Positions 45,130 to 57,475 of a DNA stretch of 64,000 nucleotides are shown here, in pieces. The position numbers were made by a program, and so were the translations under genes. Origin of the DNA: Panax quinquefolius (taxonomy: Eukaryota > Streptophyta > Magnoliopsida > Apiales > Araliaceae). The stretch spans positions 90,272,005 through 90,336,004 of the forward strand of contig CM035165.1 in the NCBI GenBank assembly GCA_020205615.1, written 5' to 3'. Under the pieces are notes generated by a model. The model was not told the DNA's origin, made no database searches, and saw nothing but the letters and a program-made list of their open reading frames with translations. Within the stretch, counting starts at the first letter, position 1, and each line of letters begins with the position of its first letter.

Positions 45130-47189
45130 TGTGAGACCCCGAATTTTATGAATAAAAGTATTCAATTTTTCTATTTCGCAAATAGTTAAATTGATAAAAG
45201 TTTAAAGTTAAGGGTAATATGTGAATTTTTTTTTTGCAAAGTAAGCTAGTTGATATAAAATATTCGTTGTGTTTGGGGAATATTCGATTAATTGGGAATA
45301 TTCTTTTTGTTTGGGGAAAATCCGTGACGATGGTACAATCATTGGTGGACCCTTAATAATGGAATTATCATTCGGATTAAGAAAACGACAAAAATATTTT
45401 ATTGAAAATAACTATGAAGTTTTACCATTAATATTGTTAACTACTCAAGTAGTAAAAGAACAAAGAATATGCGTGGTCGGTAGCAGAAGAAGCACACAGA
45501 AGATTGATTATTGATGCTTATGTGATAAGTCACTCACTTTTGTTTTATTGGTATTATTAATGTAATAAAATGTAAAAGCATTTTATATAAAATGTAATAC
45601 TTTTATAAAGTTATTCTATAAATAGAATATATTATATTCTATAATGCATAGTATTTTGCATAGTAAAATCTTTTTATATAAAATGTAATACTTTTATAAA
45701 GTTATTCTATAAATAGAATATATTATATTTTATTATGCATAGTGTTGCATAGTATCTACATAGTATTTTGCATAGTAAAATCTTTTTATATAAAATAGAA
45801 TACTTTTATAAAGTTATTCGTTTTTTTAGATTATAAATAGAATATATTATATTTTATTTAAAAGATTTTGCTTTAAATATGGACTGTCCGTTTAAAGTAA
45901 ATCAATCTAGACCGTTCATAAAATTAGTTATTATGCAGTCCATTCTTCTATAAATAGAAGCTCAGTCATTCATTATTTCTTACGAATTCACTGAAACTCT
46001 AGAGAGAGAAACTATAGAGAAAGAAGAAAAGTGTTCTGCTACTTCACTACTTCTATATCCAGTACTCTTCTTTCTAAGGTGAAGACATGTGATGAAAATT
46101 ATCTTCATTCCGGTGTGAAGAGGAATTTAGAATCACAATTGTGATTATGAGTTATTCACATGATCGTGGACGGGAATTGTTGATTTATTTTACAGGGATA
46201 AAACATTATTGGTGGAATTTTAACATAGAAAAGATAATAGACCTTATGGTCTATTTGACTCTTCTAATGGATTGCTCATTCCGCTGCAACTATGGTTGAA
46301 AAGTTTTATCATCTATCATATGTTCTAAATCTCGATTTATTATTGATGAAAGCTATTGATAATTTAATTATCTTTAGTCATGATATTCTTTTATCGGGCT
46401 AGTTATGCTCACACTTTTTCGCTTCACAATTCCTTTCGTGTAATAAAGAGTGTTGCCGTAAGAATGTTCTTTGGTCTAACGGAATAACAGGGGAATAGAA
46501 CAGTGGTCTCTAGCTGTGGAGGTTCTCCCTAAACAGTATAGAAAAGTGTGTTGTATTCTATACAACATTTAGTAGTTATATTTGGTGAATCAAATAGGGT
46601 GAGGTGAACCCAACTTTGGAAGGGTATTTTGCCACTATCATACAAGATGTCTAATGACATATAACCTCATGTTATCAAAAGGCGTGGTCATGCGCATCCA
46701 CTTTGCCGAGTATATCTACGGGCACTACCTATATGATCTTGGAGTTTATTGGAAATATAATATTAACTTGGAAACAGTGGAGATAGTTATATGTCAAGAG
46801 AAGACTCACCATTGGAAAGAAGATGATAGTAATCTTCTCATTTTTTTTTGGGGTCTATTGGGTCAACCAAGGATAATTCTGTGGCCATATGATATCTATT
46901 ATAACCTAGACGATAGCCTCCCATGTACGAAAGTTTCCTTGAGCACTTCCCAAAGATTTTAATTTCTAAAACAGGTTTTTGACTATACTTTTATGTAAAG
47001 TACCATTGTAAGGTTGTGTGGTCGAGGCACCATGAGAGTTACATACATTTGTATTAAAACTCATAGTTAATCGTGGGATTCTATTCTATCTGACGTATTT
47101 CAACAACATATAAATGAAGTTGTATTTGAATTTTGTACCATGTATCTGGCGACTCGAATGGGTGATGTATACCTAATTTTGGGGAGTCA
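45130..47189 (+). repeat. Ty3/gypsy LTR 2 of the tandem array
   Basis: 2060 bp from TGTGAGACCCC to ...GGGGAGTCA. It includes the uninterrupted Helitron target site (45550-45567) and the three-unit tandem repeat (about 45560-45870). Short frames at 45269-45514 and 46654-46962 are within it and are not genes. Confidence 0.88.
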
Positions 47190-47524
47190 CATTGGTATCA
47201 GAGCTTAGGGATATGGTCGCTGGCGGAGATAAGAGTCTAGAACTAGGAGGAGAGACGAGTTATATACTTCGCTAGTGTGTGACTTACGTAAGCTGAAATT
47301 GTTTACTTGATAAGTTGGAAAATTGTGATATGTCAATTAACCTTTGTTTTGAAGATATATTCTAGAATGATATCTGAAATACAGGAGATGAGCAATGGAA
47401 AAATTATGATACAGAGGATATAACCGGGAAGGTACAACCCAAAAAAAAGCAAGGTATTCTCATCTCTTTGAATATCAGGTACGTACGTAAATTTCGAGGG
47501 CGGAATTTCATAAGGAGGGGTGAT
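47190..47524 (+). mobile_element. Internal region of the gypsy array, second copy, same deletion
   Basis: It starts with a perfect initiator-Met primer-binding site TGGTATCAGAGC (47193-47204). The rest matches 44792-45129 including the deletion junction, and ends with a polypurine tract before LTR 3. Both copies therefore come from one deleted element. Confidence 0.88.
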
Positions 47525-48745
47525 TGTGAGACCCCAAATTTTATGAAATAAAAGTATTCAATTTTTCTATTTTGGTAAATAGTTAAATTGATAAAAGTTT
47601 AAAGTTAAGGGTAATATGTGAAATATTTTTTTTGCAAAGTAAGCAAGTTGATATAAAATATTCGTTGTGTCGGGGAATATTCTATTTGTCGGGGAATATT
47701 CTTTTTGTCGGGGAATATCCGTGACGACTGAGTACAATCATTAGTGGACCCATTAACGGAATTATTGTTAATTTAGAAAACGACAAAAATATTTTATTGA
47801 AAATAATCTGCGGAAGTTTTACCATTAATACTCTTAACTACTCTAGTAGTAAAAAGAACGATGAATACGCGTGGGTTGCATAAGAAGTACACACATTATT
47901 GATTATTGATGCTTATGTGATAAGTCACTGGCTTTTTTATTTTATTGGTATTATTAATGTAATAAAGCAGAAAAGCTTTTTTATATAAAATGTAATACTT
48001 TTATAAAGTTATTCTATAAATAGAATATATTATATTATTCTATAATGCATAGTGTTTTGCATAGTAAAATCTTTTTATATAAAACAGAATACTTTTATAA
48101 AGTTATTCTATAAATAGAATATATTATATTTTATTATGCATAGTGTTGCAAAGTGTCTGCATAGTGTTTTGCATAGTAAAATCTTTTATATAAAAATGTA
48201 ATACTTTATAAAGTTATTCGTTTTATTAGATTATAAATAGAATATATTATATTTTATTTAAAAGATTTTGCTTTAAATATGGACCGTCCGTTTAAAGTAA
48301 ATCAATCTGGACCGTTCATGAATTAGTTACTATGTAGTCCATTCTTCTATAAATAAAAGCTCATTCATTCATTATTTCTTACGAATTCAGTGAAACTCTA
48401 TAGAGAGAAACTATAGAGAGAAAAAAGAAAAGTGTTCTGCTACTTCACTACTTCTATATCCAGTACTCTTCTTTCTAAGGTGAAGACAGGTGATGAAAAT
48501 TATCTTAAATCGTCCTGGGCGCGAAGAGGAATTTAGAATCACAATTGTGATCAAGAGTTATTCACATGATCGTGGACGGGAATTGTTGATTTATTTTATA
48601 GGAATAAAACATTATTGGTGGATTTTTAACATAGAGAAGATAATAGACCTTATGGTCTATTTGACTCTTCTAATGGATTGCTCGTTCCGCTGTAACTATA
48701 GTTGAAAAGTTTTATCATCTATCATATGTTCTAAATCTCTGATCT
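47525..48745 (+). repeat. Ty3/gypsy LTR 3, truncated
   Basis: It starts TGTGAGACCCC and matches LTR 2 up to '...CTAAATCTCTGAT', where it is replaced by pol sequence. The three-unit tandem repeat lies at about 47955-48265. The 3' ~840 bases of the LTR are missing. Confidence 0.85.
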
Positions 48746-49506
48746 ATTAAGACTCTGTGTCCTTGACTTCAAGGGAAGTTGGGACAAGTTCTTACCATGG
48801 TGGAGTTTCCTACAACAACAGCTTATCAAGCAAGTATTGGCATGGCTCCATTCAAGCGTTGTATGGAAGAAAGTGTCGTTCTCCGTGATCTTTGGGATGA
48901 GGTGGGTGAAGCAACGTTGTTGGGACCGAGTTGGTACGTATGACTACGGAAAAGATTCAAACGATCCCAAGAACGTATAAAAACCTCACAAGATCGATAA
49001 AAGAGTTATCCGATCTTCATCGAAAGGACGTGGAATTAGATATAGGAGATCATGTGTTGTTACGTGTTGCTCCATGGAATGGAGTTACGAGATTTGGAAA
49101 GAGAGAAAGCTCAATCCTCGATTCATCGGCCCATTTTAATCCTTGATCGAGTAGGAGCTCTGGCCTATAGACTCGCTTTCTGTACCAAGTATGTCTCGTG
49201 TTCATAACGCTTTTCACATATCCATGTTACATAAATATGTGGAAGACCCGAACCACATTATTAAGTTTGAACCAGCAAAATAGTGGAAGATTTGACGATA
49301 AAGAGGTTCTTGTTCAAATCTTGGATAAGAAGGAACATATTCTACGCACTGAGGTTATACCTCAAGTCAAAGTTTTGTGGAGAAACCACGATGTTGAGGA
49401 AATGACTTGGGAGTTAGAATCAAATGAAATTAAGGTATCCTTACCTCTTCGACATACCAGTATCGCACCCTAATTTCGAGGGCTTAAATTTCATAAGAGG
49501 GGAGAT
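48746..49506 (+). pseudogene. Chromovirus pol 3' fragment (integrase C-terminus and chromodomain)
   Basis: It starts inside the integrase ('CTTGACTTCAAGGGAAGTTGG', the counterpart of about 20950 on the minus strand). It continues through the integrase C-terminal part (DLHRKDVELDIGDHVLLRV, at 48931-49146) and the chromodomain (VIPQVKVLWRNHDVEEMTW, at 49198-49473) to a polypurine tract (CATAAGAGGGGAGAT) just before LTR 4. Frameshifts separate the parts. The chromodomain is thought to guide integration towards certain chromatin marks. Confidence 0.9.
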
Positions 49507-51993
49507 TGTAAAACCCCAACTTTTGAATAAAGATGAATTTTCGATAAATATCATTTTGAATATTATGGAGTGAAATTGATATAATAGTTGTGGGTAATAT
49601 TTATAAATTTTGCAAAATCACGCAAGTTGTTATATAATATTCGATTGGTCTGGGAATATTCAGATTAACAAGGAATATTCAGATAATACTAGACAATCAT
49701 TGGTGGACCCTATAGCGGAATTATATTGTCGGATTGAGAAACGACAAAAATACTTTTTATAAAAATAACTACGGAAGTTTTTACTGTTAACTATTGAAAA
49801 CACCCGGTGTTAAAAAATAAAGATGTCTGGCGTGGTTGCATAGTAGCACACCAGATTAATTATTGATGCTTAAGTGATAAGTCACTCGGCTTTTGTTGGT
49901 ATTATTAATGTAATAATACGTAAAATCTTTTATATAAAAATGTAATACTTTTATAAAGTTATTCTATAAATAGAATATATTATATTCTATTACGATAAGT
50001 GTCGTATAAGTGTCTCGCATAGTATTTTGCATAGTAAAATCTTTTTTATATAAAATGTAATACTTTTATAAAGTTATCTGCTTTATTAGATAATAATTAG
50101 AATATATTATATTTTATTATGCATAGTGTTTGCATATAGTGCTCGCGATAGTGTTTGCAGATAGTAAATTCTTTTATAAAGTTATTCGTTTTATTAGATT
50201 ATAAATAGAATATATTTTATTTTATTTAAAAGATTTTTCTTTAAATATGGACCGTCAGATTAAAGTAAATCAATCTCTACCGTTCATGAGTTAGTTACTA
50301 TGCATTCCATTTTTCTATAAATAGAAGCTCATTCATTCATTATTTTTTCATTTAATTCATTGAAACTCTACAGAGATAAACTATAGAGAGAAAGAAGAAA
50401 GTATTCTCGCTACTTCACTACTTATATATCCAAGACTTTCTTCTTTAAGGTAGGGAATATTATTTGTTATATTCGTAAGGGGTGTTATTCTTTCTTATCC
50501 ATGAAGAGAACTGTTGTTATTCCATTCTTTATTGTTCTGCTGGAATAACCAGTATACGGGGACTACCTTTGGTGACATTCCTCTATTATTCCGTCTTTAC
50601 TATTCCGTTGAATATTCGTTCAGACGCGCTTTTACGCCGTGAACTTGATTCCGACTTTATTATTCATTGGAATATCTCGCTCATGCGCTTTTACATGGGA
50701 CCGGGTTCCGCTTCTTTATTATTATTCTATTGGAATATCATGTTCGTGCGTTTTTACGCCTAACCCGATTCAAATCCTTATTAGTATTCTCATTGAATAA
50801 CTATCTATCATGCTAAGCAATCGCATGCATGGTGATTTTTGTTGTTATTCCATTCTTTATTATTCGTTGGAACATCCACGCTTCGGTGTAATTTTGCACC
50901 GACTGGTTCCGTTATTTAGTATTCTGTTGGAATAACCTGTCTATGCGAAGTACCGCATGCATGGTGATTTCTTTTGTTATTCCATTCTTTATTATACTCA
51001 GTTGGTTAAAGTTTTGACTTCTATACTCCATGAAATTAGTGGAATATCCTTGATATTTGTGCTTCATCCAGTATCTTTTCATGGAAATATTCTTCTGATC
51101 ATTCTTGAATTTTACTCTACAAAGAAGTATCATGTTGACAATTTGGACATTAATAGTTCTTGGACAAATTAATTCTTGGACTTGTTTTATTGAATTATTA
51201 TATCATTGTCATCATCCTCATGTTTATATTATGTTGAAAGTCATCTGTGGCCTGTAGTGAACAGATGGACTTGGTATGATTATGACACTGTGATTAGTCG
51301 GATTGTAATCATGACCGTAATGTTACAAATGATGTGGTAAAAGTCTTCATCGTCCGTAGTGCATTGATGGACGATTGTTGGCATGATCATGACCATTAAT
51401 GAATTCACAAATATCCTTGGCCATAGTAGTGTAGGGGGTGATTCGATGATGTGGAATATTTATTGTCGAGTCTCAAACGATAATAAATGATGAAAAACCT
51501 TTTAATCATAAAAGATAGTAGATTTTATTTTCTACTTGACTCTTTTAATGGATTGCTTGTTCATCCGCAGATTAAACTTGATGTCTATTATATTTTATCG
51601 GTTTAACATTGTTGGAGACTAATGATAATTTATTCTACATTATCTTAGTCATAATATTTCTTCGGGCTAGTTGAGCTCACCCTTCCTTTCACTTTTCTCT
51701 CTTGAAATGAGAATATAGCCGGGACTTAGCCTGGGGAATGGAGTGATGGTCCAGAGGATAGCATTAGTAGTCCTCACTATTTCGTGAAATAGTGTGATAA
51801 TAATTGTAATAAGGACTCCTTTTGAGTTTGTATAATCTCTAGTAGATAATATTTGTATTCAAACTCACAGTTTATGTTTTTGTCGTATTGTATACGACAT
51901 ACATTGTATTAGTAAAGTTGTATTTGAATTTACATACCTATGTATCTGGCGCACCCAAGATGGGTGATGTATACCTAATTTTGGGGGGCGCCA
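49507..51993 (+). repeat. Ty3/gypsy LTR 4
   Basis: It begins TGTAAAACCCC, closer to the chromovirus LTR at 17290-27989, and ends at ~51993 (GGGGGGCGCCA) before a primer-binding site. It contains both the ~110-bp repeats typical of LTRs 1-3 (about 49910-50225) and the 'GGAATAAC..GCATGCATGG' array typical of the chromovirus LTR (about 50490-51000), so it looks like an intermediate or recombinant type. Confidence 0.85.
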
Positions 51994-52851
51994 CGGTTGG
52001 TATCAAAGCTTAGGATATGATCCTGGCTAAGATGTGAGACTAGAACTAGGAGGGAGAGACGGGAATTCCTTTTGCTAGTATGACCTACTTAAATTTATTT
52101 TGTTTTTAAATTGGTTGGTCAGAGTTTAGAGATATTATGTTACATGTCAATTAACCTTTGTTTTGTGGAAGTATCTCAAAATGACATCCAAAATGTTGAG
52201 AATAGCAATGGAGCACAAGAGACTGCTGAGTCTCCACATATCAATAATCGGGAGAATGTGCATCGTGAAGGCGACAATCCTCATGCAAAAAAACAACACT
52301 GACCAAATGATGAATGATGGATTGTTCAGAGGCTTTATGCAATTTATGCAACAAAGAAAGTGAGAGCGGCTCTCGCCCAAAATATAGGTGGAAACATCGA
52401 AACTCTTAAGCGGTCACCGCTAAAGCAGATTGAAGGAGTGGGACCCACCGGAGTTTAAGGAGAGCCAAAACCACTTATGGCGGAGCATGGATAAATTAGA
52501 GATCCAAGATATTTGATGTCTTGGGATGCTCGAGGAGCAAAAGGTTCCTTCTCACGCCTTTATGTTGCGAGAGAGGCGACATCGGTGGGAATTCCAGAAA
52601 CGTACTCAACTCCGCCAGATCAAGATGTCTTGGGAGAAGTTCCAAGAGTTGTTTCAATGACAAATACTTTCTCGAAAGTATTCGTCACACAGGAAGGAGG
52701 TGGAGTTTATCAAATTGGAGCAAAATAATACACCGTGTCGCAACACGAGGCAAAATTTATGAGTTATCGGTTCAAGGCCCCACTTTGGTGGATAATGAAG
52801 AGAGAATGGCGTGAATATTTTTTAAGAGGTTTGAAGCCGGAGATACGCCTG
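51994..52851 (+). pseudogene. Chromovirus gag fragment, cut by copia sequence
   Basis: A primer-binding site (TTGGTATCAAAGC, about 51997-52009) is followed by a Gag frame in pieces. These are 'NGAQETAESPHINNRENV' in one frame, 'NNTDQMMNDGLFRGFMQF' in another, and '[10 protein letters not shown]' at the right edge, matching the order in the minus-strand Gag at 24828-24160. Copia LTR sequence replaces the rest from 52852. It is not translatable as one protein. Confidence 0.88.
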
Positions 52852-52960
52852 TTAGGTTTGTAATATTCATGAACGCAATCAAATTGCAAAAAAATAAGCG
52901 GAAACGTGGAAAATCGAGTTTAAAAATTTTACAAACCATATACGCGGATCACCCTTATTC
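52852..52960 (-). mobile_element. Inverted copia LTR end joined head-on to a plus-strand LTR
   Basis: TGTTAGGTTTGTAATATT... to ...GGATCACCCTT is the reverse complement of the LTR 3' end at about 54660-54772 and matches 57476-57590. It replaces the first ~60 bases of the plus-strand LTR, so this LTR is bordered by a ~110-bp inverted repeat. Confidence 0.8.
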
Positions 52961-54772
52961 ATTTATTAATAAAAAGTATTAATTTATTAAAGGCTTTTAA
53001 TTATCTACATGATGTTGTTTTATAATATGTGATAAACCCATAGTTTTAAGCAATGCTTTTAGGATAATGATGATGATCATTCTAATGAGATCTAAATTCT
53101 TAGAAAGCTTAAAACTAAAATAGTTCCCAATCATGGATTACTAAATCGGGGATTAGTGAATCCGGATAGATCGGGTACATACGCTGCTTGCTTCATTGGA
53201 TGAGGATGATTGATCTCATGATCATTTGTGTGGGAGACACTAAAGCAAGTATGTAGGTGCTTATTAGAGAATAAGTTCATCGAACGTGGCTCGCTAAGGA
53301 ATACCTAATGGAGTTTTACTCGCTCGTCAATAGGAATTCTCAGAGTGATAGTAAAGACAAGTGATCCTTGGACTTGAGATCATCATAAGATCTTGTGTAT
53401 GATGAGTTATACTTTGACTTATTCCTTAAGACCCTTAGGTATATCAAAGGGTATGTTTGGGTATAATAAGTTGTATATGGAGATAATGTATGATCAATAA
53501 AGAATCTACCACTTCTATTAAAAGAAGAGAAATGTCCTATGTGATTCGATAAATGACAACCCAAAGAGTCTCGGGTTAAGGCGTAATGAAATTAGAAAGG
53601 AGTTTCTAATTTGCATTATTTGAGTTGTGCATTTAAGGATCGAAAAATACATATAATTAAATAAAATAAGACTCGACAAAGAATTCCATGCCTTATATTT
53701 AATTGGGACATCAGATGGTGGAAGGATTGAATCAGACAGAACTATTTACTCAAAGGTTCTTTAATGATTAATGTTGAAATCTATATTATCCGGAAAGTCG
53801 TTGATCGCTAGGAGGCTTATCCCTATCAGAGAATAAATATTATTTATTTAAATAAATTAATTGTTTAATTTATTTATTTAAATAAGATTAGAATTGTTCT
53901 AATTGATTTATTCACAACCGGCTTAATATGGAGAACCTAAAGGGTCACACCATAAAAGGAAGAATAATTATTTAAGAAGTTAATGGCATAATCGTAATAA
54001 TATGTTATGTATATTTAATTTAATCTATGGTGATAGAATAAATTAAATAGCTTAATATTTATTATTTAATATTTTAGAAATATTAAATATAAATTAATAA
54101 GAGGAGTCTTATTAATATTATTACAATTATTATTATTTTAATTTCTAAAAGAGTTTAGGAATTAATTTAATATAAGTACTCTCATTTATTCCTAATTGGA
54201 TTAGGAAGGAAAATTAGTTAAAGGAGTTTAATTAATTATCCCTAATAAGATTAGTGGAGCTTAATTAATTAAAAGAATTTAATTAATTAAATAAAACCCA
54301 ATTCCTTAATTGTTAAGGTGGGTTGCCCACATCTATAAATAAGAGGAGTCTTATTACGGGTGAGGTGGTTATTGATTTTTTACAACATAATACATAATTC
54401 CAATTTGTTGGAGAGTACGCCTTTTCTATGTAGATAGAAAACTAGGGTTGAGCCAATACCCTTCTTCTTGAAAATTTTTTTCCTTGGTGGATCACCTCAG
54501 AGGCCAAACACTGGGTGGCTAACGTTGATCAAAGGAAGGAACCAAACCCGGTGGATTCAAGTTGAACGCGAAAAAGGATCGAGGTGAACTTGCACCGAGG
54601 AAGCTCGATCTTCAAGGGTATGTTTATTCTTCATATCTTTTTTTCGCTTAATTAATAATTGTGCATAAAGGGTGATCCGTATATGGTTTGTAAAATTTTA
54701 AACTCGATTTTACACGCTTCCGCTTAATTTATGCAATTTGATCAAGGTTCTTGAATATTACAAACCTAATAA
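52961..54772 (+). mobile_element. Ty1/copia LTR, plus orientation
   Basis: It is the reverse complement of 57476-59290 and of 1-1580. It ends '...AATATTACAAACCTAA'. The minus-strand frame at 53340-53564 is not a gene. Confidence 0.85.
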
Positions 54773-54880
54773 AGGGCATCGTGAGCCAAACCTTTATGCT
54801 AATTATTAATTGTTTTAATTTGATACATATATTGATATATGTTTAGAACAATTTAATTGGGCATAATTTTATCAGATAAA

Positions 54881-54918
<38 letters not shown>

Positions 54919-55138
54919 TTTTTTTTTTTTTTTTTTCTCGTAATAAATTTAATTGGTTCAAGTTATTAACTTAAAGATGACCCAATGGATGCCATAATTG
55001 ATATTAAGTTGTAGGAGTTATTTTTTTTTTTTTTTGGTTAATAAGTGGTCATTCACGTAATTAAAGGAATCAAGTTAATGCTAACATGCATGTAAATTAA
55101 ATGTATATAAAATGGTAATTTTTTTTTTTTTTTTAATA

Positions 55139-55301
<163 letters not shown>

Positions 55302-55479
55302 ATTATTTTATAATTAAAATAAAAAGTTTATTTTAATCTTAAAATAAAAGGTTTATTTTAATATTAAAATAAAAAGATTTATTTTAATTTTAAAATTAAA
55401 TTTCATGCTGCTAACTAATTAGAGTTGAATTGGATTCCATGATAACTAATTGATAAAAATTATTTTCTAAATTGGATTT

Positions 55480-55930
55480 TCTTAAATATCTTCCTTAAAT
55501 AAAGGAGTTTATTTAGATATGAAATAAGATTTCATATTATTCAAAATAAAAGAGTTTATTTGTGAATATGAAAGAGAATCCTAATTTTCTTAAATAAAGG
55601 AGTTTATTTAAATATGAAATAAGATTTCATATTATTCAAAATAAAGGAGTTTATTTGTGAATAGGAAAGAATATCCGTGTTTCCTTTAATAAAAGTTTAT
55701 TTAAATATGAAATAAGATTTCATATTATTTTTTACTTAATTAAATCCGTGATGGAATGGATTCCATAATTAATTAAAATAAAGGAGTTTATTTTGATTAA
55801 AATTTTGATTAAAATAAAATAGTTTATTTTATTCAAAATTGGATAAATTAAAATAAAATAGTTTTATTTTGATTTAAATTTGGATTAAAATAAAGGAGTT
55901 TATTTTGATTCAAAAATAGATTTTATACTA
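55480..55930. repeat. AT-rich repeats with 'AAATAAAGGAGTTTATTT' units
   Basis: At least eight imperfect copies of a unit with 'AAATA(A)AGGAGTTTATTT' and 'ATATGAAATAAGATTTCATA' occur in the copia leader. The inverted counterpart is visible at about 63670-64000. Confidence 0.8.
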
Positions 55931-57475
55931 ACTAAATTTGCCCATTAAATGATATCAATATATATATTAAATGTTTATTATTCATAAGATGAATGTTATT
56001 TATCGACACATATGATGATGTGTATGATAATAAATGGGATTGATTATGGACTATCGACCAATATGAATGGATTTTATTTTAGTTGGATGCATGAATGTAT
56101 GGGTTTTATTAAATGGGGTCTGCAGACTCGCCTTCTCTAATTTTTTCTTAATGTAAATTCTATCTCCTCCTATGTACTTTCCCTCGATCACGATCAAGGT
56201 TTCTATTTATTTTAAATAGTTTTGTAATAGGAATAGTTAGAATTAATTTTGAAGAATTGGAGATCAAGGAGCAAGGAGCGCCAAGACCCGGTTTGTAATG
56301 GAGCCCAAGTTTAAATGTAATAGTTATATTTAAATATTAATTTCGCACCCCTGGGGGGTTTGACCTTTTGGTTCACTTGGTGGCTCTAGTGAACCAAACT
56401 AGAATAAAAGTCCATAATCAATCCGTGTAGAATATAGTATTCTATATATGTATGCATGCTTATACTATATATATTATATATTATGCAAACACGCTTCAGA
56501 TGTTCATTAATACGACGCGTATTTTATATATATATATATATGTGCATGCTTAAACAAGATGAGACAAATTAATAAAACCCCCTCAATTTTTTATATTAAG
56601 TCCTAAGCTGCTCAAAGATATTTGGAATATCGAACGTCGCTTTCTAGCATGATAAAATTAATAGAGTATTAAATATTTAATATGAGTTTGTTGTGTCACC
56701 ACAAGGCAAATATTAAGTATTTAAGATGTTAATTTATCACATTTGATGCTTATAAAGAAAATTGAACAATATTGTTTTGTTGTGTCACCACAAGGATGAT
56801 ATTTTTCTTTTTGAATATATGGAGTGCTAGGTTTGATTTTAACTTGGATAATTTTGATTCTGGATGTGCCACCACTGATCAAAATAATCTAAGAGGCAAA
56901 AGAAAAGGAGTCAGATAGTTGATGTAATTGACAAAAGTTGTTCTACCTATTTATTTATATATAGTTTGTCAGTGTCACCACAAGGCTATATACATTTGAA
57001 ATGGGATCCTTATTCTCACTAGCAAATCTTTAATTAGATTTTGCCGAACTATATAAGTGAGGGTAATATAGTTTGAAGAAAATAGTGGGAGATACCAATT
57101 TAAAACAAGACCTAATTTATTTTGGTAATTAATAAAAGAATGTATGTTAAAATGTTGTTAATTACAAATTCATTTACGTAATTTTACAATGTCTAAAATT
57201 ACTATCATCGCGAAGCATATTAGATGCTAAATTAACTAATCAATTAAACGGATTGGTTAAGGAATTTGAGAATAGTTCTCATGGTGAAAAAGCTATCTTA
57301 TGTCCTTAATACGCCGCCTATCCCTCGCAATGGTTGCGCATAATGCCTCCGAGGAAGAAATTGCTACTTTAAAAGTGGCAAGATGATGATAGTTGGCTCA
57401 ATGCATCATCAGATCCAACATGAGTAACGAGCCGATCAATTTTCATATACAAGATGAAACTATGGATGCTCCCTC

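Noticed and set aside
47193..47204. TGGTATCAGAGC as part of a tRNA gene
   Set aside because: Only the 12-base primer site is present, right after an LTR; no tRNA cloverleaf could be formed around it.
54887..54936. A-run followed by T-run as a non-LTR (LINE/SINE) tail
   Set aside because: The runs sit inside the copia leader with no target duplication and no LINE/SINE sequence upstream; simple slippage is enough.
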